The position numbers and the translations under genes were made by a program. From assembly GCA_917880885.1 (NCBI GenBank), contig OU862913.1, forward strand, positions 3,472,001 to 3,536,000: a stretch of DNA of 64,000 bases. The letters run 5' to 3'. Below, piece after piece: positions 37,194 to 49,335 of this stretch. Under the pieces are notes generated by a model that had not been told where the DNA came from, did no database searches, and saw only the letters and a program-made list of their open reading frames with translations. Origin of the DNA: Limnephilus marmoratus. Its lineage: Eukaryota; Arthropoda; Insecta; Trichoptera; Limnephilidae. Numbering within the stretch: position 1 is the stretch's first letter; each line of letters starts with the position of its first letter.

Positions 37194-38355
37194 GGGGCAA
37201 TACGTGTTCCTCTGGACATTTCCCAGTTTGTGGTAAACTTTATTTTTTTCTTTTAACTTTTCTTAGCAATTCATTTTATAAAATGACATATTTGAGGTCA
37301 GATAAATGATTTATTGTAATCTGATTTTTTATTTGCTACTTTTTTTGTACATTGCGAAATAAACGCAATTGAAATAAAACTTGTTTTTTGTCCAGAGAAA
37401 CAATACCCTGTATGTTCCTCTGGTCACGGTGTAATGTTCCTCTGGACAGTACTTGATCCTCTGTACAGTGAACAATAAATGTTTTCTAAGTTATAAACAC
37501 AATAAAACAATAACAGGAATACATAGTTTATTTAAATAATAGATCAGTTGCTATATAGTCTAGAATATTTTTCTTGTCATAATTTTTTCTAGATTATGTA
37601 CTGTCATCCTAGGTTGGTAAAACCTATTTTAGAGTCATCTATTTGATTTATATAGGTGACAAAATATTCACAAAAAGGACTAAAAGGGGTAAAATGAATG
37701 GCTTATTAGTCACTTGCCAAAGTATTTTTCCCGATTTTTGCCTACACAATTTCGCTAACCAAAACCAAACAATATTTTATTGTAAAAAAAATACATTTAT
37801 TTATGCCGCATTTTCCAACAAATCGTGGTTAAGGAGGTGTTCCCTGGTTCTTACCAATTTACTGCGTGGCACTAAAATATTAATTATCAGATAAAAAACC
37901 TCAATATTAATATATTCTATATAAGCTGTACATAAGAATATTGTGGATTGTTCCTCTGGACATGTCAGCAAAAAAATGTCCAGAGGAACACGGCGTGGTC
38001 ATTTTTTATAATTTCAAAAGTTTCTCATTTTGAAGTTATGTTATTAGAAAAATAAATACCCTCGCGGTTTCTTGGAACAACATACATTCCAAAGTAGAGT
38101 TAAATAATACAGACTTTTAAGTCTTTACAGCATAAAGTCACTCAATAAAAACAAAAAAAAATACTTTTTCGATGAAAAAAATATAATCATCGTCTCTCAC
38201 TTTAGCTTTGACAGGAGAGAATGGAGATTAAATCAGTATTATCAACTTAAAAATGCGCATTTGTTGGCGGTACTTAATTAATACAAAAATTGATGGTTTA
38301 TGAAATAACACTACTGTCCAGAGGAACAATCGTCCAGAGGAACACTTATTGCCCC
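37194..38355. mobile_element. TA-flanked non-autonomous element with GTTCCTCTGGAC motifs
   Basis: The ends are GGGGCAATACGTGTTCCTCT and, in reverse complement, GGGGCAATAAGTGTTCCTCT. Flanking TA at 37192-37193 and 38356-38357 suggests a Tc1/mariner-type duplication. The motif GTTCCTCTGGAC and its complement recur about eight times, near 37206, 37414, 37436, 37950, 37978, 38314 and 38331. No transposase frame; the 83-codon frame at 37643 has no domain. It lies in an intron of gene 2. Confidence 0.7.
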
Positions 38356-38739
38356 TAAATATCTTAGTTTATAAGTATACGGTTGGAGAGTTTGTAAACC
38401 TGGCTTTTTTTCATTTCTAATTTTTTTTCAAAATTTTATATTTTTATTTATTAACATTCAAACCTGCTAAACTACTTATGTAGTTTGTCAACAGTACATG
38501 ACAATATTTTTGCAGTAACATGGTACAATGGTAAACAGTATGTAGGATGTATAATGTTGATTATATAACAAACAAGTACAAATGAATTTAATATGAATAA
38601 ATGAATATAATCAACAAGTACTTCCAAAGTTTAATTTTAATTTATATATTCGAAGAATTCTAGTCATGTGTGAGATAAAAAACAGGTAACTATTTGAAAT
38701 AAAATGATGTTATGAAAACGTGTTAAGGATCCTAATTAC
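38356..38739. other. Gene 2 intron, nothing recognised
   Basis: AT-rich intronic DNA between the TA-flanked element and leader exon A, with no reading frame or repeat boundary. Confidence 0.4.
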
Positions 38740-38892
38740 CTGCTGTTTGGGTAATTCTTTCAGAGCGCTCTGAGCATTCCTTTTTAACATCCGGGTGATC
38801 TATGTCAATTTCCGTATAAGTAATTCCCCCTTTAACTTCTTCTCGAGGACCTCGTTCTGCCTTGATGGGAACAGTCTCCACATTACTGCTAC
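38740..38892 (-). CDS. Zinc-finger gene 2, leader exon A
   Basis: Minus-strand exon bounded by TTGTACAG|GTAGCAG and ACAGCAG|GTAATT, 153 bases, phase 1 to phase 1. The peptide is NVETVPIKAERGPREEVKGG, then YTEIDIDHPDVKKECSERSE. It joins in frame to exon B. No initiating exon is found further upstream on this strand before the RTE element at 42.7 kb; the only candidate start exon lies at 34363 on the other strand. It may be an alternative to exon B or used with it. Confidence 0.75.
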
Positions 38893-39095
38893 CTGTACAA
38901 ACAACAATACAATACCTACATTGATATGCCGAGAAGAACAGTGTTTAACATTCTAAATTACGATCGTCCATCCCCGAGATTGTACTTTTAGGAGTTATAT
39001 TAAATTAAATAAAAAAATTACATTATTGACGGTTGTAAAGGCCTTTGAAAAACTGTGTAAAAGTGGTTATTTAGATAAGTGACTTTAACCCTTAA

Positions 39096-39279
39096 TATAC
39101 CCGGTAGGTCCCTCCATTGTGGGGACTCCATTGAAAACTTTCAGCGCTCATAAAACCGTTAGTTTTTGGAATTACTTCACGCAGTGAGCAGTGACGCTCC
39201 AACGTGGGGAAGAGCGGACGTCGATGCGCGCGGCTCCGATGGGTAACGCTATTGGAGTCCGTGGGACTCCTCCGGGGTA
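39096..39279. mobile_element. TTAA-flanked piggyBac-type MITE
   Basis: A 184-base element between TTAA at 39092-39095 and TTAA at 39280-39283. The ends TATACCCGGTAGGTCCC and, in reverse complement, TACCCCGGAGGAGTCCC are imperfect inverted repeats. TTAA flanks are the hallmark of piggyBac. No coding capacity. Confidence 0.55.
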
Positions 39280-39361
39280 TTAATGTTACAGTTTTACCCT
39301 ATTGACGGTACTGAACAAAAAAAAAAGAGAATCATGTTCTTTTTTTTGCTTTTTATAAGAA

Positions 39362-42300
39362 TTGATGGGGCTCAATGACTGGAAAGGCCACGGTGGAACA
39401 TTTTCCTGCTGGGGGATGTGGGCCTATAAAATACCGTGATACGCCATCTTGCAATAACATCAGCAACATTTCCAGTAAGCCCTACTCCTTAGCGTCCTAG
39501 AGTGGTCTTTATGATCCCGCGAGTCCCGGGCAATATGACCACTGACCCTAACATCGTGGTCGTAGCTGATAAGGAGAGGGCGAATGGCGAGTTTCCGGCG
39601 CCATAAAACCGGATCAGCTCAGCTAAGGGAAGGTAACCCCTACAGAAAAATCCCTGGAGAAGGCAATGGGAAACCACTCCAGTATCTTTTCCCAGCATAT
39701 CACTATGGAGAGAAACCAAACAATGGCCCCGAGTCCCGGGCGGCCCTTAAATGGGCCAGGGGTGCGAAGAATCTCCCGGCTCAAAATTGTGAATTCAAAA
39801 ATAAGATTAGGAACATGGAATGTTAGAAGTTTATACAGCGGTAAATTGGATAATACGATACAGGAAATGGAAAGATTAAAAGTAGATATCCTTGGAATTA
39901 GTGAACTGAGATGGACTGGCAGCGGCATACACCAACATGAGAAGGGAAATCTATACTACTCAGGAAGTGACCCACAGGACAGAAACCGTCGAAACGGAGT
40001 TGCTATATTTGTCATGGAGAAGTATGTAAAATTTGTTAAGAATTTTGTACCCATCTCGGACAGAATAATATTATTACAATTACACTGTCAACCCATCAAC
40101 ATTAATATTATTCAAGTGTACGCACCAACAGCGGAAGTGAGATATGATGGTGATGTGGAATCTTTTTATGACTCACTAGCCAGTACATTGCAAAGTTTGA
40201 AAGGAGGAGAAGTCAATTTTGTCATTGGAGATTTAAACGCCAACATTGGTGAAGGTCGCCGTTCTCATATAGTTGGTGAATATGGCTTAGGCATAAGCAA
40301 TCAAAGAGGTGATAGACTATATGAATTCTGCCAGGATAAAAATATGGTTGTATTAAATACCTGGTTTAAACTCCCGAAAAGAAGGCTTTATACATGGAGA
40401 TCACCTCAGGATGGAACAATCTATGATATTGTCAGGAACCAAATAGACTATGTGTTAGTAGACCATAGATTCAGGAACTCTGTAAAGAGAGTCACCACGT
40501 ACCCTGGTGCGGACATTGGTTCTGACCATGTTTTGTTAACTGCCGATATTGTTTTACGCTTAAAACAAATAAAAAAGCCCAAAAACAAAATTAAAATGGA
40601 TATCTCGAAACTCCACGAAGAAGTGGTCAGAAATAAGGTATCTCAGACTTTGAACGATAATATTAAGCTACTCCCTTGTGATCCATCGATAGAAATATAA
40701 ACACAATGGGATAACCTTAAGTCAGTTATATGTGAAACCTGTGATACAAATTTGAAAGCTGATAAGCAAATTAGAAAAAAGAATTGGATGACTGACCACA
40801 TCCTGAACTTAATGGATGAGAGACGTAAACACAAACATAATGAGACACAATATAAAAACTTACAAAGAACGATTAGACGTGAAATTAAAAAAGCCAAATA
40901 AGAATGGATGAAGTCACAGTGTGAAGAACTAGAGTCATACAGTCGTAGTCACAATGCATTCAAACTTCACAAAAAATTGAAGGAAATAACGGGCACTTCT
41001 AGAAGAATTACTCCATCATGTTTAGTTGACGATTCCAATAAATTAATATTGGATGAAAAAGATATTTTACAAACATGGGAAAAGTATATTCATGATACAT
41101 TCAAAGATAATAGACCTTATATTAATATTCCTAATGATCAATTGCACGGACCATCGATTTTAAAATCAGAAATTCTTCATGCGATAAAGACTTCAGACAA
41201 TAGAAAAGCGTGCGAACCAGACGATATTCCAGTTGAGGTGTTGAAGCTCTTTAATGATGAAAATGTTGACTAACTGTTGAGGTTATTTAACTCTATATAT
41301 GACACAGGGAATATACCCCAAGATTGGCTAAAATCCACCTTCGTAACATTGCCTAAAAAACAATACCCTAAGAAGTGCAGTGACTATCGATTAATAAGCC
41401 TGATGAGTCATGTCCTTAAATTATTCCTTAATTATGCCAGGATACGCAATAAGTGCGAGCATGACTTGGATGACACTCAATTTGGCTCCAGAAATGCGTT
41501 TAGGACGCGTGAAGCATTATTGTCTATCGACGTACTATTGCAAAAGTGTCGTGACCAAAGAAAGGAAGTCTTTGCCTGTTTTATTGACTACGAAAAGGCA
41601 TTTGACAGGGTAAAACATGCTGACCTAATGAAAATGCTTGCGGATTGTAACGTTGACACCAAAGACCAGAATTTCATTAAAAACCTCTATTGGTTCCAAA
41701 CAGCAGAAATAAGACATGGTAATGAGAGATCTAATGCAATTGCCATTCAGCGTGGAGTACGACAAGGCTGTATCCTGTCGCCACTATTGTTTAATCTCTA
41801 TTCCAATCATGTCTTTAAAAGAGCCCTAAGTAATACTGAGAAGGGTCTGAAGATCAACGGAGTTGTCATTAATAACATAAGATACGCAGATGATACTGTA
41901 TTACTAGCTGACTGTATCGATGACCTCCAAGACCTATTAAATCTTGTTAATAATGCTGGTGAGCAACTGGGCCTAACAATCAACGTCAATAAAACTAAAT
42001 GGATCTCATTAGGACGACTAGATCACTCTGAATCAGTGATACAGTTAAATGGTTGCAATGTCGAAAAGGTGGAAAGATTTAGATACTTCGGCAGTATTCT
42101 CACGGAGACTCTTGACCCAGATGTAGAGGTTAGATGCAGAATTGAAGCAGCAAGAACTGCGTTTATTAAAATGAAATCCCTCTTCTGCAATGACAATATC
42201 AGCTTAAAACTAAGGCAATGCAAAACTAAAATGTTATGTGTGGTCGGTCTTGCTCTATGGATGGGAAACATGGACCTTGAAACTAAATACCATGAACAGG

Positions 42301-42685
42301 TTAGAGGCTTTTGAAATATGGCTTCACCGGAGAATGCTCAAGGTCCCATGGACCAACATGATCACCAACACAGAAATTCTCAGGCGGGCTAGAGCAAATA
42401 GAGAACTGCTTACATTAATAAAAATCAGGAAAATTTTCATATCTGGGTCATATACTTCGAGGGGAGAAGTATCACTTGCTCCATTTGATATTGAAATGCA
42501 AGATAGAGGGTCGCCGAGGGCCTGGTAGGAGACAAATGTCTTGGCTGCGTAATATACGTGAGTGGACCGGCATTAGAAGTATGGAGGAGCTATTCCGGGC
42601 AGCGCAAGACAGAGATACATTCTCAAGAGTGATCGCCAACGTCGGGGGGACCTGATTCGGCAGACAAAGAAGAAGAAGAACATTC
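39362..42685 (+). mobile_element. RTE-type LINE, nearly full length
   Basis: It has a ~300-base leader (TACAGAAAAATCCCTGGAGA, GGCAATGGGAAACCACTCC), then one endonuclease-reverse transcriptase region and a GAAGAAGAAGAA tail at about 42668-42680. The RTGTWNVRSL-type endonuclease start and GAA tail are characteristic of the arthropod RTE clade. In-frame stops and a frameshift inactivate it. The 5' boundary is approximate. Confidence 0.8.
39666..42660 (+). pseudogene. RTE endonuclease-reverse transcriptase with three TAA stops
   Basis: One frame from ATG 39666 is broken only by TAA at 40698, 40899 and 41271, then shifts frame near 42240-42310. Endonuclease: IRLGTWNVRSLYSG, ILGISELRWTG (Glu), IGDLNANIGE, DYVLVDHRF, GSDHVLLTAD (His). 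Reverse transcriptase: KACEPDDIPVEVLK, DYRLISLMSHVLK, FIDYEKAFDRV, GVRQGCILSPLLF, IRYADDTVLLA. The C-terminal tail (FEIWLHRRMLKVPW, WLRNIREWTG) lies in shifted frames to about 42650. All catalytic residues are still readable, so decay is modest. Confidence 0.88.
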
Positions 42686-42889
42686 ACAAAATTATAATAT
42701 GTGATACAGTAGGATAGTAGTAGTAGACTAGGTTCTGGAATCAAGCATCGAATATACAAGAAACAGTATTTTCGAAGTGAGTATACAAGAAAAAAAGAGA
42801 ATGAAAAGAAAATAAAAATTTGGAAACAGTGAAAATATTTAAGAAAATAAAATTTGGGCACAAGAAAAACAATATACCAGAAAAACAGT

Positions 42890-43270
42890 TGTCTGAAATT
42901 CAGACCTTTAAAAATCGAATTTAGCCAGGACTCACACCTCTCGAGATCCTACGTAAAAGCATTAGGTGAGAACTCTCATAGCTAGTTAGATAAATTATCA
43001 ACAGATGTCTCCGGAAGGTACAAAGCTCTGGCCAGCCAAGGAGATTGTTCTATAAATGGCGTTTTTTTAAGGGGATATACCTCTTTCTCCTCGTCGCTTC
43101 GCTGAAACCACACCTAATTAACTACTAACTCCTTGGTCTGTCTCGGGTAGTTTGCATCTTCCGATTATAAAAATGTAATTGGAAATAGAATCAATAAACT
43201 CAAGAGTCCCTTAAAAATTGTCCTGAAGATGAGTCTTTCTTTTACCAGTTCCTTACCTTAAAACTTTACA
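42890..43270 (+). repeat. 5' LTR of BEL element 2
   Basis: 381 bases, beginning with the short palindrome TGTCTGAAATTCAGAC. GCCAAGGAGATTGTTCTATAAATGG supplies a possible TATA box near 43055, and AATCAATAAACTC near 43190 may be the polyadenylation signal. Downstream of it, TATGATCCTACGAGTCGGAT does not start with TGG, so the primer site is not a standard tRNA 3' end match. Confidence 0.9.
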
Positions 43271-43851
43271 TATGATCCTACGAGTCGGATAGTTTAACGC
43301 GAGTGATTAAATTAATAAAAAAGAACCAGCACTGAAGAAGGAACCAGAAATGCAGCCAGAATCCATCAAGCAGATTCCAGCATCCAGAAGACATCACGAT
43401 AAAAAGGGCAAGTGACCAATCCATTCCATACTACCCACCTTACCATAAAAATCCTAAAAAAAAAAAGAAAGCAAAAAATTTAATGACATCAATATTGTGC
43501 ATTTCTCATAAAAAAATTGTTGCAAGCCGGTATGAACAAGTTTACAAAAAATAACACGACATTGCAGCCGGCAATTAGATTATCGCAAAAAACTACAACA
43601 ATGTTATAAATTCCGGGATTAAGAGAAACTTTCTCTGAAATAATTATTTAAATTAACCGCGAAGCCGATAAAACAGTTTGTTGCTAATAATACTCTATGG
43701 GCGAAATTTAACGGCTTGTCGATTATCGCAGATCGTGTTGTGACGGATTGAGAAGTAGTCAGTGTTTATTACAGGATTAATAGTTTTAAACGGTTATTGT
43801 GATAAAATAATTGGATAACTCTGTAAATTGTAAGTACCTGATTTGATAAAA

Positions 43852-44946
43852 ATGGATTTAAAAACGCTAATCGGTAAAAGGGGGATCTGTAAGGGGAAAG
43901 TTACTAGATTCAGAGAATTTTTAAACAAAATTTCGTTGACACAAAGTGAGCTAGGATTACGTATAAAACATTTCGAGCTTTTAATGGATCAGTTCGAGGA
44001 AATTCAGGATAAAATAGAAGCTTTATCTCCCGATGATGACGATCACGAAAGGGCGAGCTTTGAAAACGATTATTTTGATGTTTTATCCAACGCTAAAGAG
44101 AGGTTAGGTTCGGACCATTCCGCAGGCAAAACAAACAACAACATTAAACTGCCGATAATAGAGTTACCAAAATTTAAGGGTGATTACTGCGAATGGATAG
44201 AATTCCGAGATGCGTTTATATCTTTAGTAGACAGCGATTCTAACCTAGATGCCGTACAAAAATTTTATTATTTGCGTTCTTGTCTAAAAGGGGAAGCGTT
44301 TAAACTTATAACAGCATTGCCAATGCACGTCGGCAACTATTTAACGGCCTGGGAGATGCTCACGGACAGATACGAAAACTCAAAAATAATTATAAATATT
44401 CATGTAAACGCGTTGTTTAAATTACCGGACTTAAAAGCAGAAAATCACGTCGCAATAAGAAGCCTATTGGACGAGGCACAGTTGCATTTAAAATCGCTAA
44501 ATAAATTAAATATAGCTACGAAAAATTGGGATGTAGTATTGATTTATTTGTTATCAAACAAGCTAGATTCAAATACAAGGGCTCATTGGGAACAATACCC
44601 AACAAAAAATAATGTACCTACCTACGAAGAATTTATTAAATGTTTGTATACAAGGGCCCAAGTATTAGAGGCCTCATCAAATAACGAAAAAAGAATTAAT
44701 CCGGGAAAAACGAATCCGCATAATTATAAAAAAGAAGCTATGGTTTCATTTTCTGCACAAAAATTAAAATGTTTACATTGCAACGATAATCATAAGATTT
44801 ATTATTGCCGCAAATTTTTGGAATTGAAGCCAAAAGAACGAATTGATAAAATACACAAATTAGGCGCTTGTTTAAAATGTTTAAACTTCGGTATAAATTT
44901 AAGGATTGCAAATCAAAATTTAATTGCCGTAAATGCGATGGCGTAA
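43852..44946 (+). pseudogene. BEL element 2 Gag, frameshifted at the zinc knuckle
   Basis: The ATG at 43852 opens 364 codons. A DUF1759-type capsid region is clear (LPKFKGDYCEWIEFRDAF, FYYLRSCLKGEA, WEMLTDRYENSK). Zinc-knuckle residues follow (CLHCNDNHKIYYC, CLKCLN). A single-base shift near 44888 moves the continuation (FKDCKSKFNCRKCDG) to another frame, starting in the overlap at 44868. Gag and Pol were probably one frame before that. Confidence 0.88.
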
Positions 44947-47665
44947 ATCACAATACGTTACTTCATTTTAAACAAGAGGAGGAATCAAAACACGAAAGGG
45001 CATCAACATCTTCCGCGAAGGAAACGCCTTTGGTAACAAATCATGCCGCGAAGGTAGAACCAAATTTCGTGTTATTGTCCACTGCCATCATCAGCATAAA
45101 GGACGATGCCGGACAATCAATTCAAGCAAGAGCTCTATTAGATTCTGGGGCACAAACTAATTTTATAAGTAAGGAATTTGCAAAGAAATTAAAATCAAAA
45201 GAGAAAAGGGTCAACATTCCTGTTACGGGAATCCACAATAAGATTTTAAATATAAAATCTAAAGTGGAATTCTATATAACTTCAAGCTATTCTGAATATA
45301 AAAGGAATATAGAATGCCTGATAATACCTGAAGTGACCAGTAACCTGCCACAAATTTCCTTTCAGAGAAAAGACGCGGGGATCCCTAGCGGTCTCCAATT
45401 AGCAGATCCGAACTTCAACATTACCAGCCCGATAGATCTGCTACTGGGAGCGGAGGTGTTCTGGGAAGTCTTGCATACCGATCGAATGAGAATTGGAGAT
45501 GCTGGACTAACGCTACAAAGGACCGAGCTAGGATGGCTTGTCTCTGGACCTATCTCCACTCCGAAACCAAAAAGGCCAGTAAATTCCTGTAATTTATCCT
45601 TAAATTTATTGCATAAGCAATTAGAAAGCTTTTGGAAAATACAGGAACTAACTCCTGTAAAACATAGAAGCCACGAAGAAAGAGCATGTGAAGAGAGCTT
45701 CTTACGCACGCATGAAAGAGATGAGAAAGGACGTTTTGCGGTAAGATTACCGCTGCGGCCCAATATTAATCAAATGGGTGAAACCCTAAAGGTGGCTGAA
45801 AAAAGATTCTATAATATGGAAAAAAAAATTCTTGCCAATAAGGACCTGATGCTAGATGATAAAAAAATCGTGAAAGAGTATCAGGAATTGGGGCATATGA
45901 CGCTGTGCGAAGCACCGCCAAAAGATAAAATTTGTTATTATTTGCCACACCATGCAGTGATGAGTCTAGCACGACAACCAAAACCAGGGTCGTGTTTGAC
46001 GGATCAGCCAAGTCATCAACCGGTATATCATTTAACGACGCCCTCATGGAAGGGCCAGTTTTACAAAAGGATTTATGTGCGCAATTATTATTTTTCAGAA
46101 AGCACCAGTATGCATTAACCGCCGACATCGAGAAGATGTATCGTCAAATATTGGTGCAGCCTGAGGATAGAGATTTGCAGCGCATAGTCTGGAGGGACTC
46201 TCCGGAAGAAGAAATCCGACACTATCAACTCAACACTGTCACCTACGGTTTGGGACCATCATCCTTTCTGGCTACCAGATGCTTGGAGCAGTTAGGAACA
46301 GAAAATCAAGAAGCATACAGAAAGGTCAGTCGCATCCTAAAATACAACTTTTATATGGATGATTTGATAACTGGCGACGAAAATGAGGCAGATTGTCTCA
46401 CTATTAAGCAACAGTTAAACAGCATTTTGGCATCTGCTGGCATGAATTTACGAAAATGGCGATCAAATTTACCCTCTATAAGTTCGAAACCAGAGAGTGA
46501 TACAGATATGATTATTACTGATAACCCCAAGGAAAAGAAAATTCTAGGGTTGTCATGGAATAACCAGCAGGACTATTTTCAGTACATTGTAGAGCCCTTA
46601 GAAGCCTGCGTTAAAAGCAAACGCCAAATGTTATCATGTATCGCCTCTACCTTTGACCCATTGGGACTGATAGGCCCAATAACTTTAGTCGCAAAACTGA
46701 TAATGCAAGGTTTGTGGCAAACTAAGATTCAGTGGGACGAAGATTTTCCATCTGAACAGATGAATGCGTGGAATTCATACATAAATGAATTACCTCTTTT
46801 AAATAATTTAAAAATACCGAGAAAGGTAATTTGCAAACATCAAGTTAAACTGCATCTGCATGGATTCTGTGACGCCTCGGAGAGGGCCTATGCAGCATGT
46901 ATATATATAGTGTCTACTGATGAATCGGGAAACACAACTTCTTATTTAGTCACATCAAAATCAAGGGTGGCACCGTTGAAAAGCATATCACTACCAAAGC
47001 TGGAGCTTTGTGGTGCTGTTTTACTCACAAAATTAGTGAACTATGTCAAAATAGCTATGAACTTAAATGAAATAGATACAACCTACTGGTGCGATTCCAT
47101 GATAACGCTATTCTGGATTCGTGGACAGCCAGCAAGGTGGAACACATTTGTGGCCAATAGGGTAGCTGAAATCCAAGAGTCCAGTCAACCCGCACAATGG
47201 AAACACGTAAGATCGGAGGATAATGCGGCGGACGTTTTATCCAGAGGCGCGACGGTGTCGCAGCTACTAAAGTCTGACATTTGGTGGCATGGACCCACCT
47301 GGTTGATTTCAGGCGATTACCCGATTACCAGCAGTGAAGTTACGCCGTTGGATCTACCAGAAGAAAGATTAAAACTAACTTTAATTTCAGCCGTAAAACA
47401 GGATTGGGAAATATTTTCCAGATACTCTTGCTTAACCAAATTGCAAAGGGTGACAGCTTATATTTTAAGATTTATATTTAATTGCAGAAATTCTTTGTCC
47501 AGGCGTAGCGGAGCACTAACTCTTTACGAATTGGAGAATTCACTTCACTTATTAATATCTCGTGCACAGTGTTTTGCATTCCCCGAAGAGACGAGGGCCT
47601 TACAAGCCGGGGTAAATGTAAAGAATAGTAGTAGGTTAAAGTCATTAAATCCTTATTTGTTTTAG
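44868..47665 (+). pseudogene. BEL element 2 protease, reverse transcriptase and RNase H
   Basis: The first part (44868-46118) has the last knuckle, then an A17-type protease with ALLDSGAQTNFIS (near 45130). A single-base shift near 45955 leads to 45932-47665: TRVVFDGSAKSS, ALTADIEKMYRQI, FYMDDLITG (near 46350), then RNase H with LHGFCDASERAYAA, KLELCGAVL and DSMITLFWI. The last normal residues are SRLKSLNPYLF; the frame then meets a stop at 47663. Confidence 0.88.
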
Positions 47666-48692
47666 ATGTAACCCGAAAACAGAGCAACAACTGATGGCGG
47701 ACCTACCTGCCGAACGAATAACGGAAGGTCGCGCATTTCAATCATCAGGCGTGGATTTCTGCGGCCCCATTTTGATCAAATCAGGTGTTAGCCGTAAGAC
47801 TCACAGCGTAAAATCTTATATATGTCTATTTATATGTATGGTAACCAAAGCAATACATTTGGAACTAGTGATGTCTTTAAGCACTGATAGCTTCCTAAAT
47901 GCGTTTAAACGTTTCATCTCGCGAAGAGGGAAACCCAGTAAAATGTTTTCAGATAACGCCACTAATTTTAGGGGCGCGAATAATGAATTAAGGGAAATAT
48001 ATGAATTTTTGGAAAATTCAAATGAAAAAATTGATAAATACTTAGCCAATTTATCTATTCGCTGGAAATTCATACCAGCAAGGGCTCCGCACTTCGGGGG
48101 ACTTTGGGAGGCAGGGGTCAAATCCGTAAAATATCATTTGAAAAGGGTAGCAAACGCTTCACTATTAACATATGAGGAATTCAGTACTGTATTATGTCAA
48201 ATTGAATCATGCTTGAATTCCCGTCCCCTCTGTCCGCTGTCCAATGACCCCAAAGATCTAAACCCTCTCAGTCCTGGTCACTTTCTCATTGGAACGAGTT
48301 TAGCAGCGATCCCGGAGCAGAATTTGCAGAATGTAGCAGTCAATAGATTGAATCATTACCAAAAATTAAACCAACTAATACAGTCTTTTTGGTCGAGGTG
48401 GCGCAAAGAATACTTGGCTGAGCTGCAGACCCGGACGAAATGGACTGGCAACCACCAAAGGCAGCTGCAACCAGGCCAGATGGTCATTCTGAAGGAAGAC
48501 AACGAACCTCCTTGTTTTTGGAGGCTAGGACGAGTGCACGCTGTACATCCCGGGCCTGATGGAAGAGTACGAGTGGCTACCATCATCACAGCACAGGGAA
48601 TGGTCCAGAGGGCAATATCAAAACTATGCCTGCTTCCTATTGAGGACAACAAATGCGAAGATCATCTACCCGAGATGGACCAGGGAGAATAA
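47666..48692 (+). pseudogene. BEL element 2 integrase lacking its zinc-binding domain
   Basis: Directly after the SLNPYL stretch the sequence jumps to RCNPKTEQQLMADLPAERIT, the end of the zinc-binding region. Compared with element 1, roughly 100-130 residues containing the HHCC ligands are missing. The catalytic core is present: GVDFCGPI, FSDNATNF (near 47950) and GGLWEAGVKS, with the expected D,D-35-E residues. A C-terminal domain (GQMVILKEDNEPPCFWRLGR) follows to the stop at 48692. Not functional without the zinc-binding part. Confidence 0.85.
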
Positions 48693-49335
48693 GAAGCGAC
48701 CCAGCAGCGCCAACACAGTGTGGCGCCCCCAAGCAAGACATAATATATTAATGAAGCTGAAGTTCTATAACCAGACTTTAAATTAATAAAAAGTGCAAAT
48801 AAAAGCGAAAAACAATAAAAAATTAATGAAAAAATGCAAATAAAAGTGAAAAACAATAAAAAGGTATAATAAAGGCAAAATGAATAAAGGTGGTGGAGGT
48901 CGTGACCTCTTGTGAAACTCGTGTAAAAAGAAAAACCAGATTGGGTGAAAATTAAAGGTTATAAGCTAACCAAAATAATAATAATAATAAAAAAACACTG
49001 CAAGTGCCCACATATATTTAATTTTAGACATTTAATAATATTTACAATAAAATTGGCTGTCCTGGAAGGAAGACCTGGTCCCGTCCTCATTGTATTGTGT
49101 TTGTCCTAAAATTGAATGTGTAATTTATTGTTATAACTCATTGATTTAATTTTTAACTTTGAATTTTTAGCTAGAGCATGTAAATATGAATTTGTTAGTT
49201 GCATAATTTAATCTGGGGTGAAATAGTTAAAGTTAAAAAAATTGTGAGCTATTTTTAGTATTATAAGTAGGATATTTTTTGTTCATTTTTGTGTAATAAA
49301 AAACTCTAATCCTCTCCGTTTTTTGGGTGGGAATA
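48693..49335. other. BEL element 2 3' untranslated region
   Basis: AT-rich region after integrase. An AAAAAGTGCAAATAAAAGCG-type unit is repeated at 48789-48860, then (AAT)n at 48978-48992. A possible polypurine tract (TTTTTTGGGTGGGAATA) ends directly at the 3' LTR. No env frame. Confidence 0.55.

Noticed and set aside
37643..37894. 83-codon frame in the TA-flanked element as a transposase
   Set aside because: No DDE-type motif or helix-turn-helix pattern is visible and it is far too short.
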